From positions 1-61,692 of the forward strand of contig NZ_JAPJPG010000004.1 in NCBI RefSeq assembly GCF_030825785.1: a stretch of DNA of 61,692 nucleotides, read 5' to 3'. Under the pieces are notes generated by a model. That model was not told where the DNA came from. It did no database searches and saw only the letters and a program-made list of their open reading frames with translations. The DNA comes from Anaerococcus sp. (lineage in GTDB: Bacteria > Bacillota > Clostridia > Tissierellales > Peptoniphilaceae). The translations under genes and the position numbers were made by a program. This document shows positions 8,422-16,849 of this stretch, in pieces (the stretch's first letter is position 1; every line of letters starts with the position of its first letter).

Positions 8422-9286
8422 TTTTTATCCTTTCTTCTTTTAATTTAATATTCGCATAAGCTCCATAGAGATTATTGTCATTATAAAAGGACACTGGCCT
8501 AATATTTAAGCTAACTCCTCGGAAAATATCATCTTCTAATTTTTCTCTAATTGAATTTATAAATCTTTCATCCTCAGAAATAGCTCCTCCTATGTAGATT
8601 ACTTCCGGATTAATAGCATAGGCTATGTTGTATAGGCCCATAGCAAGGTAGGTAAACATCTTATCTATCTCTTCATAGAAAGGATTTTCTTTCTTAAGAT
8701 ACTTATCAAATATTTCGTATGTGTCCGAATCTATACCGTATTTTTCTTTTATAGTGCGCCTGACATTTGGTAAAGTTCCTAGGCTGGACAAGTTTTTGAT
8801 TTTACCAAAATCGTTAAATAGCATATAGCCAAACTCTCCGCTTTCAAGACTTAAGCCTCTTATAATTTGAGAATCTTTGACTAAAGCTCCTCCAATTCCC
8901 GACCCAATTATTACAAAGGCCAGGAGATTTTCCTTTGGATTTTGGTAATATATTTCTCCAAGAGCCGCACAGTTTGCATCATTTTCTATAAAAACTGGTA
9001 TAGAATATTTATCCTCTATGTGCTTTGCAAAATTTGTCTCACTTAAATAATTGAGAGCACTTAGTCCTCCTACCTCAAGCGTTTTGCAATCAACCCTACC
9101 AGGAGATGAAAACCCAATAGCTTCTATATCATAATCTTTAAGAAAAGATTCTGTTATCTCTTCTAAAAACTCTATAAATTCTTTCATAGTGGGAAGACTT
9201 TTTGCTGAATCTTTCATAATTATTTTTTCATTTTCTATAAGTGCATACTTGGTAGATGAGCCACCAATATCAAATACTAAATACAT
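8414..9286 (-). CDS. ROK-family sugar kinase
   Basis: This 290-residue ROK protein has DIGGSSTKYALIE (ATP phosphate motif), SPGRVD, ENDANCAALGE with the catalytic Asp, and IIGSGIGGALV. It lacks the ROK zinc-binding Cys cluster after the GE(F/H) position, as many beta-glucoside kinase (BglK) and related Firmicutes enzymes do. No DNA-binding domain precedes it, so it is a kinase and not a NagC-type repressor. It is translationally coupled to the GH1 gene and transcribed away from an RpiR regulator only about 40 bp upstream, so that regulator likely controls it. The substrate (beta-glucoside, GlcNAc or ManNAc) is not resolved by sequence. Confidence 0.82.
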   Translation of the reverse strand: MYLVFDIGGSSTKYALIENEKIIMKDSAKSLPTMKEFIEFLEEITESFLKDYDIEAIGFSSPGRVDCKTLEVGGLSALNYLSETNFAKHIEDKYSIPVFIENDANCAALGEIYYQNPKENLLAFVIIGSGIGGALVKDSQIIRGLSLESGEFGYMLFNDFGKIKNLSSLGTLPNVRRTIKEKYGIDSDTYEIFDKYLKKENPFYEEIDKMFTYLAMGLYNIAYAINPEVIYIGGAISEDERFINSIREKLEDDIFRGVSLNIRPVSFYNDNNLYGAYANIKLKEERIKND

Positions 9287-9299
9287 TGTTTTCCTCTTA

Positions 9300-9308
9300 T
9301 GTTATAAT
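9300..9308 (+). promoter_or_regulatory. Extended -10 of the RpiR regulator gene
   Basis: TGTTATAAT lies 20 bases before the ATG at 9328, in the very short divergent gap between the ROK kinase and the regulator. AGGAG sits 7 bases before the ATG. Confidence 0.55.
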
Positions 9309-9327
9309 TATCTCTAGGAGTGATCAA

Positions 9328-10059
9328 ATGACAAATGCTAATTACAATTTTATTATGGACATAATAAGCTCAAAAAACATAAAGTTATCTAAGTCAGAAA
9401 ATATTATCGTTGATAAAATCAAAGATATAAATGTCGACTTTTATCATATAAATATCAATGACTTATCCGAGATTCTCAACGTCTCAAACTCCACCATTAC
9501 GAGGTTTGCCCAAAAGCTTGGATTCGATGGTTTCTCTGAGCTTAAGTTCGATATTTCTAAAAAACCTAGAAGGACTAAGTCTCTTAGCCAAGAGATTTAT
9601 ATAAATTTTATTAATTCTACCGAAAGCTTCGATGAGAAAACTATTAGATTTATCAAATCTTTCGATAGTTTCGGAAGGATTGCAGTTATAGGAATAGGTT
9701 CATCTGGCCTTTGCGCCAATGAATTCGTCTATAAATTCGGAGAAATCGGCCTAAATAATACCGACTACGCCAAAGAGCCTTACAGTATAAATCTACTTAC
9801 TAAAAGCCTTGATGCGGAAGACTTATTGATAGCCATATCACTTTCTGGAGAAAACCACAATCTCCTAGAAGGAGTTCGCTTTGCAAAAGATAAAAATGCA
9901 AACATCCTTGCTATAACTGGCAATAATGAGTCTACTCTAAAAAATATAGCGACTAATACTATCTTATTGCCTCCCTATCCTAGCTATTCATACAAGATTT
10001 CAAAGATTTTTCCTGTAACTTTAATCCTCGATATGATTTGTGAAGCCTATCTTAGCTAG
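9328..10059 (+). CDS. RpiR/MurR-family transcriptional regulator
   Basis: This two-domain regulator begins with an N-terminal helix-turn-helix (INDLSEILNVSNSTITRFAQ) that binds DNA. A C-terminal SIS domain (AVIGIGSSGLCANEF, LIAISLSGENHNLLEG) senses a phosphosugar. The ATG at 9328 is chosen for its AGGAG site, since an upstream in-frame extension would run into the divergent kinase gene. Placed between the GH125-GH38-GH84 genes and the divergent ROK-GH1 genes, it probably represses both until an intermediate such as GlcNAc-6-P or mannose-6-P builds up. The ligand is inferred. Confidence 0.88.
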   Translation: MTNANYNFIMDIISSKNIKLSKSENIIVDKIKDINVDFYHININDLSEILNVSNSTITRFAQKLGFDGFSELKFDISKKPRRTKSLSQEIYINFINSTESFDEKTIRFIKSFDSFGRIAVIGIGSSGLCANEFVYKFGEIGLNNTDYAKEPYSINLLTKSLDAEDLLIAISLSGENHNLLEGVRFAKDKNANILAITGNNESTLKNIATNTILLPPYPSYSYKISKIFPVTLILDMICEAYLS

Positions 10060-11332
10060 CCTTTACGAACTCTTTCCCTATATATCTTAGGACTGCCTCT
10101 ACGAATATCGAATTGGCCCAGGAGAACCAATCTCTGGTATATTCGCTAGGATCGTCCTTATGGAAACCTTCATGCATCAGGTATTTACTTGCGTGAGTTT
10201 TTTCAAAATAAGAAAGTAGGCGGTCCATCTCATCCCTAGAATCAGCTGTCATAAGCTCCATTGCTAAGGCCAAATGCCAGATGTAGTCCTTGGGAGTGTG
10301 GTCTGATCCTATTCCCTTGGCCACTTTTCCTTCAAAATAATTCTTGTTCTTTTCAGATAGGATAAAGGCTCTAGTGTTTTTATAAATTGGATCTTTCTTA
10401 TCTACATAGCCTAAATAGGGAAGGGAAAGTAGGCTTGGGATATTGGCATCGTCCATCAAATTATAAGATCCAATTCCATCTGTTTCGTAGGCATAAATTT
10501 TGCCGAAATCTTCATCTTCTATAATCCCATATTCTCTAATCCCCTGATCTATCTCACAAGCCAAGTCGTACATATTCTCACATAGGTCGGGCCTTATTTC
10601 TGCATGTCTTAAGGCCTTAGCTAGTCTTTTCAAAGCTACAGTAGCAAAGGCATTGGCAGGAATAAGGTATTGGTATAGGCAGGAGTCATCGCTAGGCCTA
10701 AAACCTGTCCAACTCATTCCTGTAAAGCCTGTATCAGTCCCTCTCTTGCCATTTCTTAAAGAATCTGAAGGAGCCCAAGGGTCAGGTCTTTCGAATTCAT
10801 AGGTCGAATTTTCGTGATTTTGCTCAAGCTTAATTAGATCAAGGATTCTTTCTAAAACTTTTATGAATTCTTCATTAAAAATCGTCTTATCATGAGTTTT
10901 CTCATAGTACATATAAGCCACTTCCATAACATAGCAAAGTGAATCTAGCTCGTACTTTCTCTCCCAAACCCAGGGAGAATCGAAGTCTGTTATGTCCTTA
11001 TCGCTCCAGCTCCTAGAGTTAGCCTTAAGGTTAAAGGCATTGGCATAGAGATCCTTGTCAAGACAAAATATTTGTCTCTTCAACACTTTCCTAATAAGTT
11101 CATCAGCCTCTTTGCTAGCTAGATAAAACAGCGGTCTTATTTGTCCACTAGAATCCCTTAGCCACATGGCCTCTATATCTCCTGTTATAACGAAGACATC
11201 TCCTCTTTCAGTCTCTTTCATAGTAGTTGTGAAAGTGTTATTTATTGCTTTGGCGAAAATTTTCTTTATCTCAGGACTAAGATCATCGCTTTCATTAACC
11301 TGATCGATCAATTCTTTTACAATTTCTTTCAT
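10052..11332 (-). CDS. GH125 exo-alpha-1,6-mannosidase
   Basis: This 426-residue enzyme belongs to GH125, the metal-independent inverting exo-alpha-1,6-mannosidases first described in Clostridium perfringens and Streptococcus pneumoniae. Family marks are GDIEAMWLRDSSGQIRP (Asp60), GTDTGFTGMSWTGFRPSDD (acid Asp near 215-216) and the C-terminal GSDHTPKDYIWHLAL. It has no signal peptide, so it removes alpha-1,6-mannose from imported glycans in the cytoplasm. It overlaps the GH38 stop codon by one base (TAATG) and the last codons of the convergent RpiR gene by 8 bp. Confidence 0.93.
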   Translation of the reverse strand: MKEIVKELIDQVNESDDLSPEIKKIFAKAINNTFTTTMKETERGDVFVITGDIEAMWLRDSSGQIRPLFYLASKEADELIRKVLKRQIFCLDKDLYANAFNLKANSRSWSDKDITDFDSPWVWERKYELDSLCYVMEVAYMYYEKTHDKTIFNEEFIKVLERILDLIKLEQNHENSTYEFERPDPWAPSDSLRNGKRGTDTGFTGMSWTGFRPSDDSCLYQYLIPANAFATVALKRLAKALRHAEIRPDLCENMYDLACEIDQGIREYGIIEDEDFGKIYAYETDGIGSYNLMDDANIPSLLSLPYLGYVDKKDPIYKNTRAFILSEKNKNYFEGKVAKGIGSDHTPKDYIWHLALAMELMTADSRDEMDRLLSYFEKTHASKYLMHEGFHKDDPSEYTRDWFSWANSIFVEAVLRYIGKEFVKAS

Positions 11333-13953
11333 TAAAGCTCCAATCTGTATGTTTTAATTTCAAAGGGAGGAATTTCTCCAAAAGGTCCATCTTTTATCTT
11401 CTTCCTTGCCAAAATATCATATTCATCTGCTTTAATATCAATAGCTTTAGGTTTTGGGCTAGGATTATAAATCCTTAGGAAGGCTTCTCCCTTTTCATTT
11501 CTAAAAATCGTAGAAAATAGATTATCTCCCAAATCAATACTAGGAATATTTAAAGATATATCTTTATCATTATTGTCCAAAAGATTTAGGCTAAAGAAGT
11601 CTACTCTAGCCTTAAGGATATCCCTCCTATTTCTATCAACATCTTCCTTAAAACTATCAAAATAAAAGTCAAACTCCATATCCCTTAGTTCGTCTTTTAT
11701 AAGCTGAGCGTCTGGTGTAGGAAAATATCCCCAATCTCCAAGCTCTCCAACAGACCTAAAAAGTGTAATAAAAAGGCCTTCACCTTCTACCATTTCATAT
11801 TCTGCAGGACCTATGGCAGATACTCCAAAACCTCTTTTATCATCATCTACAACTTCGACATATCTGTTGAAATTTTGTGAGTAATCTGGGTTCTTCCAAG
11901 TGTCAGGAGCGTAAGCCTCTCTTTTGACACATTCAAATATAGATTCAGCTAATACCTTGTCAGTTTTCAAATAATGACCGAAAAGCACCCTCATTCTATG
12001 ATCCTTGCTTATATTCTTAAGTCTTATCTTAATCTCTAGGGGAGCTTTCTTATCGAAGACTTTTATCTCCTTTTCGATTAGCATATCGATATAAGTCTTT
12101 TTCCTATTAGCCTTTCTCCTTGTGATGTCATTAAGGCGGATTTGCTCATCCTTAAGCCTATCCTCCGCCCCTTCCGGCAAGGAGAATTTTTCCCTAAGCT
12201 TTATGATTGTCTTATCATTTTCTCTGATGATTTTTTTATCTATCAATTGTCCACCAAGAATCCTTACATTATCGGAAGACTGTCTATAAATATACTCATT
12301 TCCTATATCACCAGTATCTTCTATGGTGAGGACATCCTTGTAGGTTATTTGATTTATCTTATCATAAATATCGAGACTTGCCTTTTCCTTAATTTCTATC
12401 CTATAGTAAGCATTTTCAACTATGTTTTTTTCTATTTCTTTAGATTCGAAGGAAGACCTTCCTTCTACCAAACTTAGAATTTTCTTCTCAAAAGGATCAA
12501 GTTCTAGGCTAAAACGAATCTTTATTTTGTTGGCAAAGTAAGGTTTTCTAAATTTATCATTAGGAAGCTCATAGGAAAATCCAGTTCCCAAATATCTAAT
12601 CTCAGCAGGAATCTCCTCGCCTTTTTCATCAACTAGCTTGTAGCTTTTTATCTCTTTTGTGGATAAACTATCATAAACTTCTGGGAAATCTATACCGAAA
12701 AACTTCTTATCAACTTCTATTTCTCTTTCAACCTCCTTAAGCCTCCTGTAGGGAAGGGTATTTATAACACAGATACTATTTTTCTTAGTATTTTGGGTAT
12801 TTTCTCTAATTTTTTCCCTAGCTAAATCATAAAGATAATCAAGACCTTCGCTTACAGACTTGAAGCGTCTGAGATTTCCATCATGGACCGAATCAACAGA
12901 ACAAGCACATATGCTATCATGAGGATGGTTTTTGATGAGATTTTTATAGAAATAATCAATCTTTTCTCTAGGATAGTCTTCCTTTTCGACAAAGAGAGTA
13001 AAAAGCGGCTGGATGACTTCTTCAAGTCTCATCTCCAAAGTCTTGTTGTATTTTTTAAGATAATATCTAGAAGATGATGTCGAATTCAGAGTCCACCAAC
13101 CATCAGTCGTTTGACTTCTAAGCTCGCCTTTTATAGTGTCGATCTCCTTAACTTCTTTTCTTACGCTTTCAAAATACAAGTCCAAATTTGAGTGAACAAA
13201 TTCATAATCTTCATAAAGCTCGTTGGCCTTTTTTATGATTTGACCTATGTTTTTTTGAACAGGGGAATGGTCGCAACCGTTCATCAAGAGCAATTGGTTA
13301 GTTGAGGCATACTTTTCCATATCTTCTATCTTCTGATCCATATAAGATCTAAGAGAAGACTCATCTTCTGGAATATCTAATCCATTGCTATACCAGTTGG
13401 CAAAAAGAATCCCCAAGACCTCATCCCCATTTGGAGCTTTCCAATAAATCTCTGAATTCTTTGAAGTGAAATCATCTATAACTACATTATCAAAGCCTGT
13501 AGCCTTGACCCCTCTTCCAAAGTAGGCGACCTCTATTCCTGCTTTTTTAAGAATTTGGCTAGCCTGACCAATATTACCAAAAGTATCTGGAAAATAACCA
13601 ATCATCGAAGGCTTTCCCCATTTTTCTATACTTTTAATTCCTAGACTTAGATTTTTGATATTAGATTCTCCACTTGTGAGAAAGGCATCTTGCAAGATAT
13701 ACCAAGGACCTAGCTTAAGCTTACCATCCTTCATCAATTCCTCGATTATCTTTCTATTTTCTGGCTTAACTTCTAGATAGTCCTCTATAGGAAGATAATG
13801 ACCATCAAGCCAATAATACTTAAAATCAGGATCCTTAAAGGCTTCTATCACCCCATCCATAAGGTCTATTAGACGCATATGGTGCTTCTCATAGGGCATA
13901 TACCATTCTCTATCCCAGTGAGTATGACTTACTACATGGATAGTCTTTTTCAT
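11332..13953 (-). CDS. GH38 alpha-mannosidase
   Basis: This 873-residue retaining alpha-mannosidase starts with HVVSHTHWDREWYMP, where His10 and His12 are zinc ligands. The nucleophile is Asp123 in GYFPDTFGNIGQ, and a further zinc His lies in MNGCDHSPV. The middle three-helix and C-terminal beta domains are full length for bacterial MngB/SpGH38-type enzymes. It has no signal peptide, so it is cytoplasmic. With the GH125 downstream it forms the same pair used by S. pneumoniae to strip alpha-1,3 and alpha-1,6 mannose from N-glycan cores. It overlaps GH84 upstream by 4 bp and GH125 by 1 bp, so the three enzymes are co-translated. Confidence 0.95.
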   Translation of the reverse strand: MKKTIHVVSHTHWDREWYMPYEKHHMRLIDLMDGVIEAFKDPDFKYYWLDGHYLPIEDYLEVKPENRKIIEELMKDGKLKLGPWYILQDAFLTSGESNIKNLSLGIKSIEKWGKPSMIGYFPDTFGNIGQASQILKKAGIEVAYFGRGVKATGFDNVVIDDFTSKNSEIYWKAPNGDEVLGILFANWYSNGLDIPEDESSLRSYMDQKIEDMEKYASTNQLLLMNGCDHSPVQKNIGQIIKKANELYEDYEFVHSNLDLYFESVRKEVKEIDTIKGELRSQTTDGWWTLNSTSSSRYYLKKYNKTLEMRLEEVIQPLFTLFVEKEDYPREKIDYFYKNLIKNHPHDSICACSVDSVHDGNLRRFKSVSEGLDYLYDLAREKIRENTQNTKKNSICVINTLPYRRLKEVEREIEVDKKFFGIDFPEVYDSLSTKEIKSYKLVDEKGEEIPAEIRYLGTGFSYELPNDKFRKPYFANKIKIRFSLELDPFEKKILSLVEGRSSFESKEIEKNIVENAYYRIEIKEKASLDIYDKINQITYKDVLTIEDTGDIGNEYIYRQSSDNVRILGGQLIDKKIIRENDKTIIKLREKFSLPEGAEDRLKDEQIRLNDITRRKANRKKTYIDMLIEKEIKVFDKKAPLEIKIRLKNISKDHRMRVLFGHYLKTDKVLAESIFECVKREAYAPDTWKNPDYSQNFNRYVEVVDDDKRGFGVSAIGPAEYEMVEGEGLFITLFRSVGELGDWGYFPTPDAQLIKDELRDMEFDFYFDSFKEDVDRNRRDILKARVDFFSLNLLDNNDKDISLNIPSIDLGDNLFSTIFRNEKGEAFLRIYNPSPKPKAIDIKADEYDILARKKIKDGPFGEIPPFEIKTYRLEL

Positions 13954-15245
13954 TTTTCTATTTCCTCCGTAAGCTCCTCATAGATTTTCATTAAGACTCT
14001 AGAAGTTTTGACCTGTCTTTCTTCTATAGTATCTAAGCTAAATTCTTTATAGATTTTCACCCTACAATCCCTACACTTATCATAAAAGTCCGAAGCTTTC
14101 TTAAAGTCTTTATCCATTGCTGCCTTAACAGCTTCTGATAGATATGATAGGGAAGTGAAAAATGACCTTACTTCCTCGTACAACTTGTCATTAGTGTAGT
14201 TTTTGAAGTATGAATCTATAGCAGCTAACTTCTTATCAAGCAAGTTTTTCACTTTTTCAAAGTCTTTTTCCCTATAAGCTAGGGCAATTTCCCCATCTTC
14301 CTTATATTTCTTATCATCAAATCTATCATAAACTCCTGAGGCAAAGAAGGAATCAGCTATGATAAAAAGCTCAGAAGCTACTTTTTTATCTATATAGGCT
14401 AAGGCCCTTTTGAAAGATTCGATAGGGACGAAGCCAGCTGGATCTTTGGCAAATTCTCCTATTTGATATATAGATATCTTGCTTAGCTCTGCCTGATTCA
14501 TCGGGTTTGTTAGGATTGACTTGTAGTTTATCTCGCTTGAATCATAAAACTCAAATATTTCCATAAATATTCTATCTCTTAGATAGTCATTTACAGGCCA
14601 GTTAAACCAAATATTGGCTTCTTTTTGGGAAATCTCTGTAAATCTTTCTTGGGAAGTTTTTGTTATAGGAACAACTACGTCATAGCCCGTCCGCATAATT
14701 TCTAAATTATCTAGATTTCTGAATAGCTTAAAGTATTCCTCCCCCTTCGCATCAATCCAGGCACTGTTATACCAAGGATGGACAAACAAAAGTTTTTCGT
14801 TTTCATAACTTTTAAGTTTCTTTAAGATATCTTTCACTAATCTTAAATGAAATTCTCTTTGCTCATAGGCTAAGTCCCTATCTATATCGTCCATGCAAAG
14901 AGCAAATGAGGTCACTCCAGCTCCATGAAGGCTATCATACTTAGCGAATAGTTTTTCAATTTCTTCTTCATATAAATTAAAATCTATCAAATTTTGTCCT
15001 GGATGGATGGCCCAAACAAAATCGACTCCCTTATTTTTTGAAAGACTGGCAAGCTCACTTATCTCAGCTAATTTCTCATCTGGATAAGGCTCTCTCCATT
15101 TTACATTGTGGTAAGGGTCATCCTTTGGTGCGTAGACATATTGGTTCATATCAATATCAGATAGAAAGCCAATCATAGACATTCTTTCTTCAAAGCTCCG
15201 AGGGATTCCATAGAACCCTTCAATAAGGCCTCTTTTTTCTAACAT
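13950..15245 (-). CDS. GH84 beta-N-acetylglucosaminidase
   Basis: This 431-residue enzyme carries a GH84 catalytic domain. RGLIEGFYGIPRSFEER is the N-terminal signature, YAPKDDPYHNVKWREPYP the substrate loop, and Asp119-Asp120 in ALCMDDIDRD the catalytic pair for substrate-assisted cleavage. It lacks the signal peptide and carbohydrate modules of secreted clostridial NagJ hyaluronidases, so it acts on imported oligosaccharides. A helical C-terminal region (about 300-431) follows the barrel. It is first in the GH84-GH38-GH125 unit, with its own TATAAT and an operator-like palindrome upstream. The likely substrates are GlcNAc-capped antennae or O-GlcNAc-type glycans. Confidence 0.92.
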   Translation of the reverse strand: MLEKRGLIEGFYGIPRSFEERMSMIGFLSDIDMNQYVYAPKDDPYHNVKWREPYPDEKLAEISELASLSKNKGVDFVWAIHPGQNLIDFNLYEEEIEKLFAKYDSLHGAGVTSFALCMDDIDRDLAYEQREFHLRLVKDILKKLKSYENEKLLFVHPWYNSAWIDAKGEEYFKLFRNLDNLEIMRTGYDVVVPITKTSQERFTEISQKEANIWFNWPVNDYLRDRIFMEIFEFYDSSEINYKSILTNPMNQAELSKISIYQIGEFAKDPAGFVPIESFKRALAYIDKKVASELFIIADSFFASGVYDRFDDKKYKEDGEIALAYREKDFEKVKNLLDKKLAAIDSYFKNYTNDKLYEEVRSFFTSLSYLSEAVKAAMDKDFKKASDFYDKCRDCRVKIYKEFSLDTIEERQVKTSRVLMKIYEELTEEIEK

Positions 15246-15290
15246 ATTAACTCCTAAATCTTTTCTAATTTCTCAAAAAAACTTCCAATA

Positions 15291-15311
15291 AATGAAACAA
15301 TTTTCATTATA
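15291..15311 (-). promoter_or_regulatory. Promoter -10 with operator-like palindrome for the GH84 operon
   Basis: A TATAAT on the minus strand (15306-15311) is followed by AATGAAA-CAAT-TTTCATT (15291-15308), a perfect 7-bp inverted repeat that overlaps the start of transcription. The position fits a repressor site, and the neighbouring RpiR protein is the natural candidate. No good -35 is visible. Confidence 0.5.
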
Positions 15312-15323
15312 GTTTGCAAAAGT

Positions 15324-15351
15324 AAAGACCTATGCCTAAACATAAGTCTTT
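15324..15351. terminator. Terminator after the second binding protein
   Basis: AAAGACCTATG (15324-15334) pairs with CATAAGTCTTT (15341-15351), one wobble, six-base loop. ACTTTTGC follows on the minus strand. It separates the transporter operon from the glycosidase operon. Confidence 0.65.
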
Positions 15352-15358
15352 TTCACTT

Positions 15359-16834
15359 CTATTTCCTATCCCAATTATCTAATTGGTTTTGGACTTCTTC
15401 TATCAACTTATCAATTCCAGCAGTATTAAGCTTATCTAAGAATTCTTGATAATAGTCTTCATCAAAGGCACCTGTTTTGAGATTTTTCTCGTATTCGAAA
15501 ATTGTCTGTTCAACATTTCCTGCCTCGCTTTCAACGCTTTTCCTATCAAAGTTGAAACCTAGTATAGGAGAAGGCTCTAAATTCTCTAAAAACTTATCTA
15601 GTTTTTCCTTAGCTTCTGGCGTGTCAGAATCTTCAGATGTAGTAAGTGGTGTCATATTTTCAGAGGCTAGGAAGGTAAAGGCTGGTACGTCATATTTAGT
15701 ATCTTCGTACTTTTCAACCTTTCCATCTACTAAATCATAGTGCTTACCTTCTATTCCATAAGTTAGATACCTCATAAGCTCCTTATCGCTATACATTCTA
15801 TTTAGAAAATCCATAGCCAATTCTTTGTGCTCAGATTGGGAGTTGATAGCGGCAAGAGAACCAGTAGCTTTTTGATTTGTTACTATTGTTTTGTTACCTG
15901 CTGGGGAGGATATGACTTCGCTTTTGAAGGAGTTAGACCAAATCCCATCTGAATCTGGCCCTCCTTCAGCTTTTGTTACCAGCCACCTATCACCTTCTTC
16001 TCCATCTCCGGCATTCATCTGAGGAGCTGATGGGTTAATATAACCCTTGTCCATATAGTCTTTTAGAACGTCTAACTGTTTCTTAAGCTCTGGATCAGCC
16101 CAGCTGTTGTAGGCGATGAGCTTTCCATTTTCTTCTTTTACGGCAACTCCTGGTGTCGCTTCAGACTGTGGAGTTGGTGTTTGCAAGAGGAAATCACTTA
16201 CTATGTTGAAAGGATAATCTACTGTATCCTCATTTTCCTTGACCTCTTTAAGATAAGGTTCAAGATCTTTTATAGTCTTTACACTTTCTATGTCAATCTT
16301 ATATTTATCTACATAAGCTTTATTCCAAACGAAATAATTTCCTGGAACAACATTTTTAGCAGCTGCTGGCGCGCCATACAATCTTCCTTCTATAGAAGCT
16401 CCCTTTAACACGTCTTCTGAAAGAGAATCTTTTATGGCCTTACCTTTCTCATCTATAAGCTCTGTTATATCTGCGAAAGCTCCCTTTTCTACTAAGTTTT
16501 TGTAAGGACCAGACCAGTTAGCTGTAAAGGCTATATCCCAGTCATCTCCCGCATTTGAGGCAAGCTGAAGTCTTTGTTCATATTCGCCCCAATCGAAGAA
16601 TTGTAGGTTTAGGTGATATCCTGCATCAGATTTATCTAGATATTCATTTATTGCTTCTACTACCTCTCCTGTGTCTTCTTGGGGAGTTCCTACATCATAG
16701 TATGTTATGGTAGGAATTTCTTCCGAATCTTTTTTGACTTCTTCTTTATTACCGGAATCCCCTCCACAACTAGAAAGACTTAGGCTAAGTCCAACTAGGA
16801 GTGTGCTTATGCTAAGTTTTTTTAGTAAATTCAT
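15359..16834 (-). CDS. Oligosaccharide-binding lipoprotein (LplA/NgtS-like, DUF3502 C-terminus), copy 2
   Basis: This 491-residue solute-binding lipoprotein has a signal peptide ending in a lipobox, with lipidated Cys23 in LSLSLSSCGG. An acidic linker is followed by a type I periplasmic-binding fold. The C-terminus (NLKTGAFDEDYYQEFLDKL, then AGIDKLIEEVQNQLDNW) matches the DUF3502 tail of LplA-type proteins, including S. pneumoniae NgtS. It is anchored on the outer face of the membrane and hands glycans to the two permeases upstream. It follows a close paralogue (16850-18406) after only 15 bp. The divergence between the two suggests different glycan preferences. Confidence 0.88.
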   Translation of the reverse strand: MNLLKKLSISTLLVGLSLSLSSCGGDSGNKEEVKKDSEEIPTITYYDVGTPQEDTGEVVEAINEYLDKSDAGYHLNLQFFDWGEYEQRLQLASNAGDDWDIAFTANWSGPYKNLVEKGAFADITELIDEKGKAIKDSLSEDVLKGASIEGRLYGAPAAAKNVVPGNYFVWNKAYVDKYKIDIESVKTIKDLEPYLKEVKENEDTVDYPFNIVSDFLLQTPTPQSEATPGVAVKEENGKLIAYNSWADPELKKQLDVLKDYMDKGYINPSAPQMNAGDGEEGDRWLVTKAEGGPDSDGIWSNSFKSEVISSPAGNKTIVTNQKATGSLAAINSQSEHKELAMDFLNRMYSDKELMRYLTYGIEGKHYDLVDGKVEKYEDTKYDVPAFTFLASENMTPLTTSEDSDTPEAKEKLDKFLENLEPSPILGFNFDRKSVESEAGNVEQTIFEYEKNLKTGAFDEDYYQEFLDKLNTAGIDKLIEEVQNQLDNWDRK

Positions 16835-16849
16835 CTCTCCTGCTTTCTT

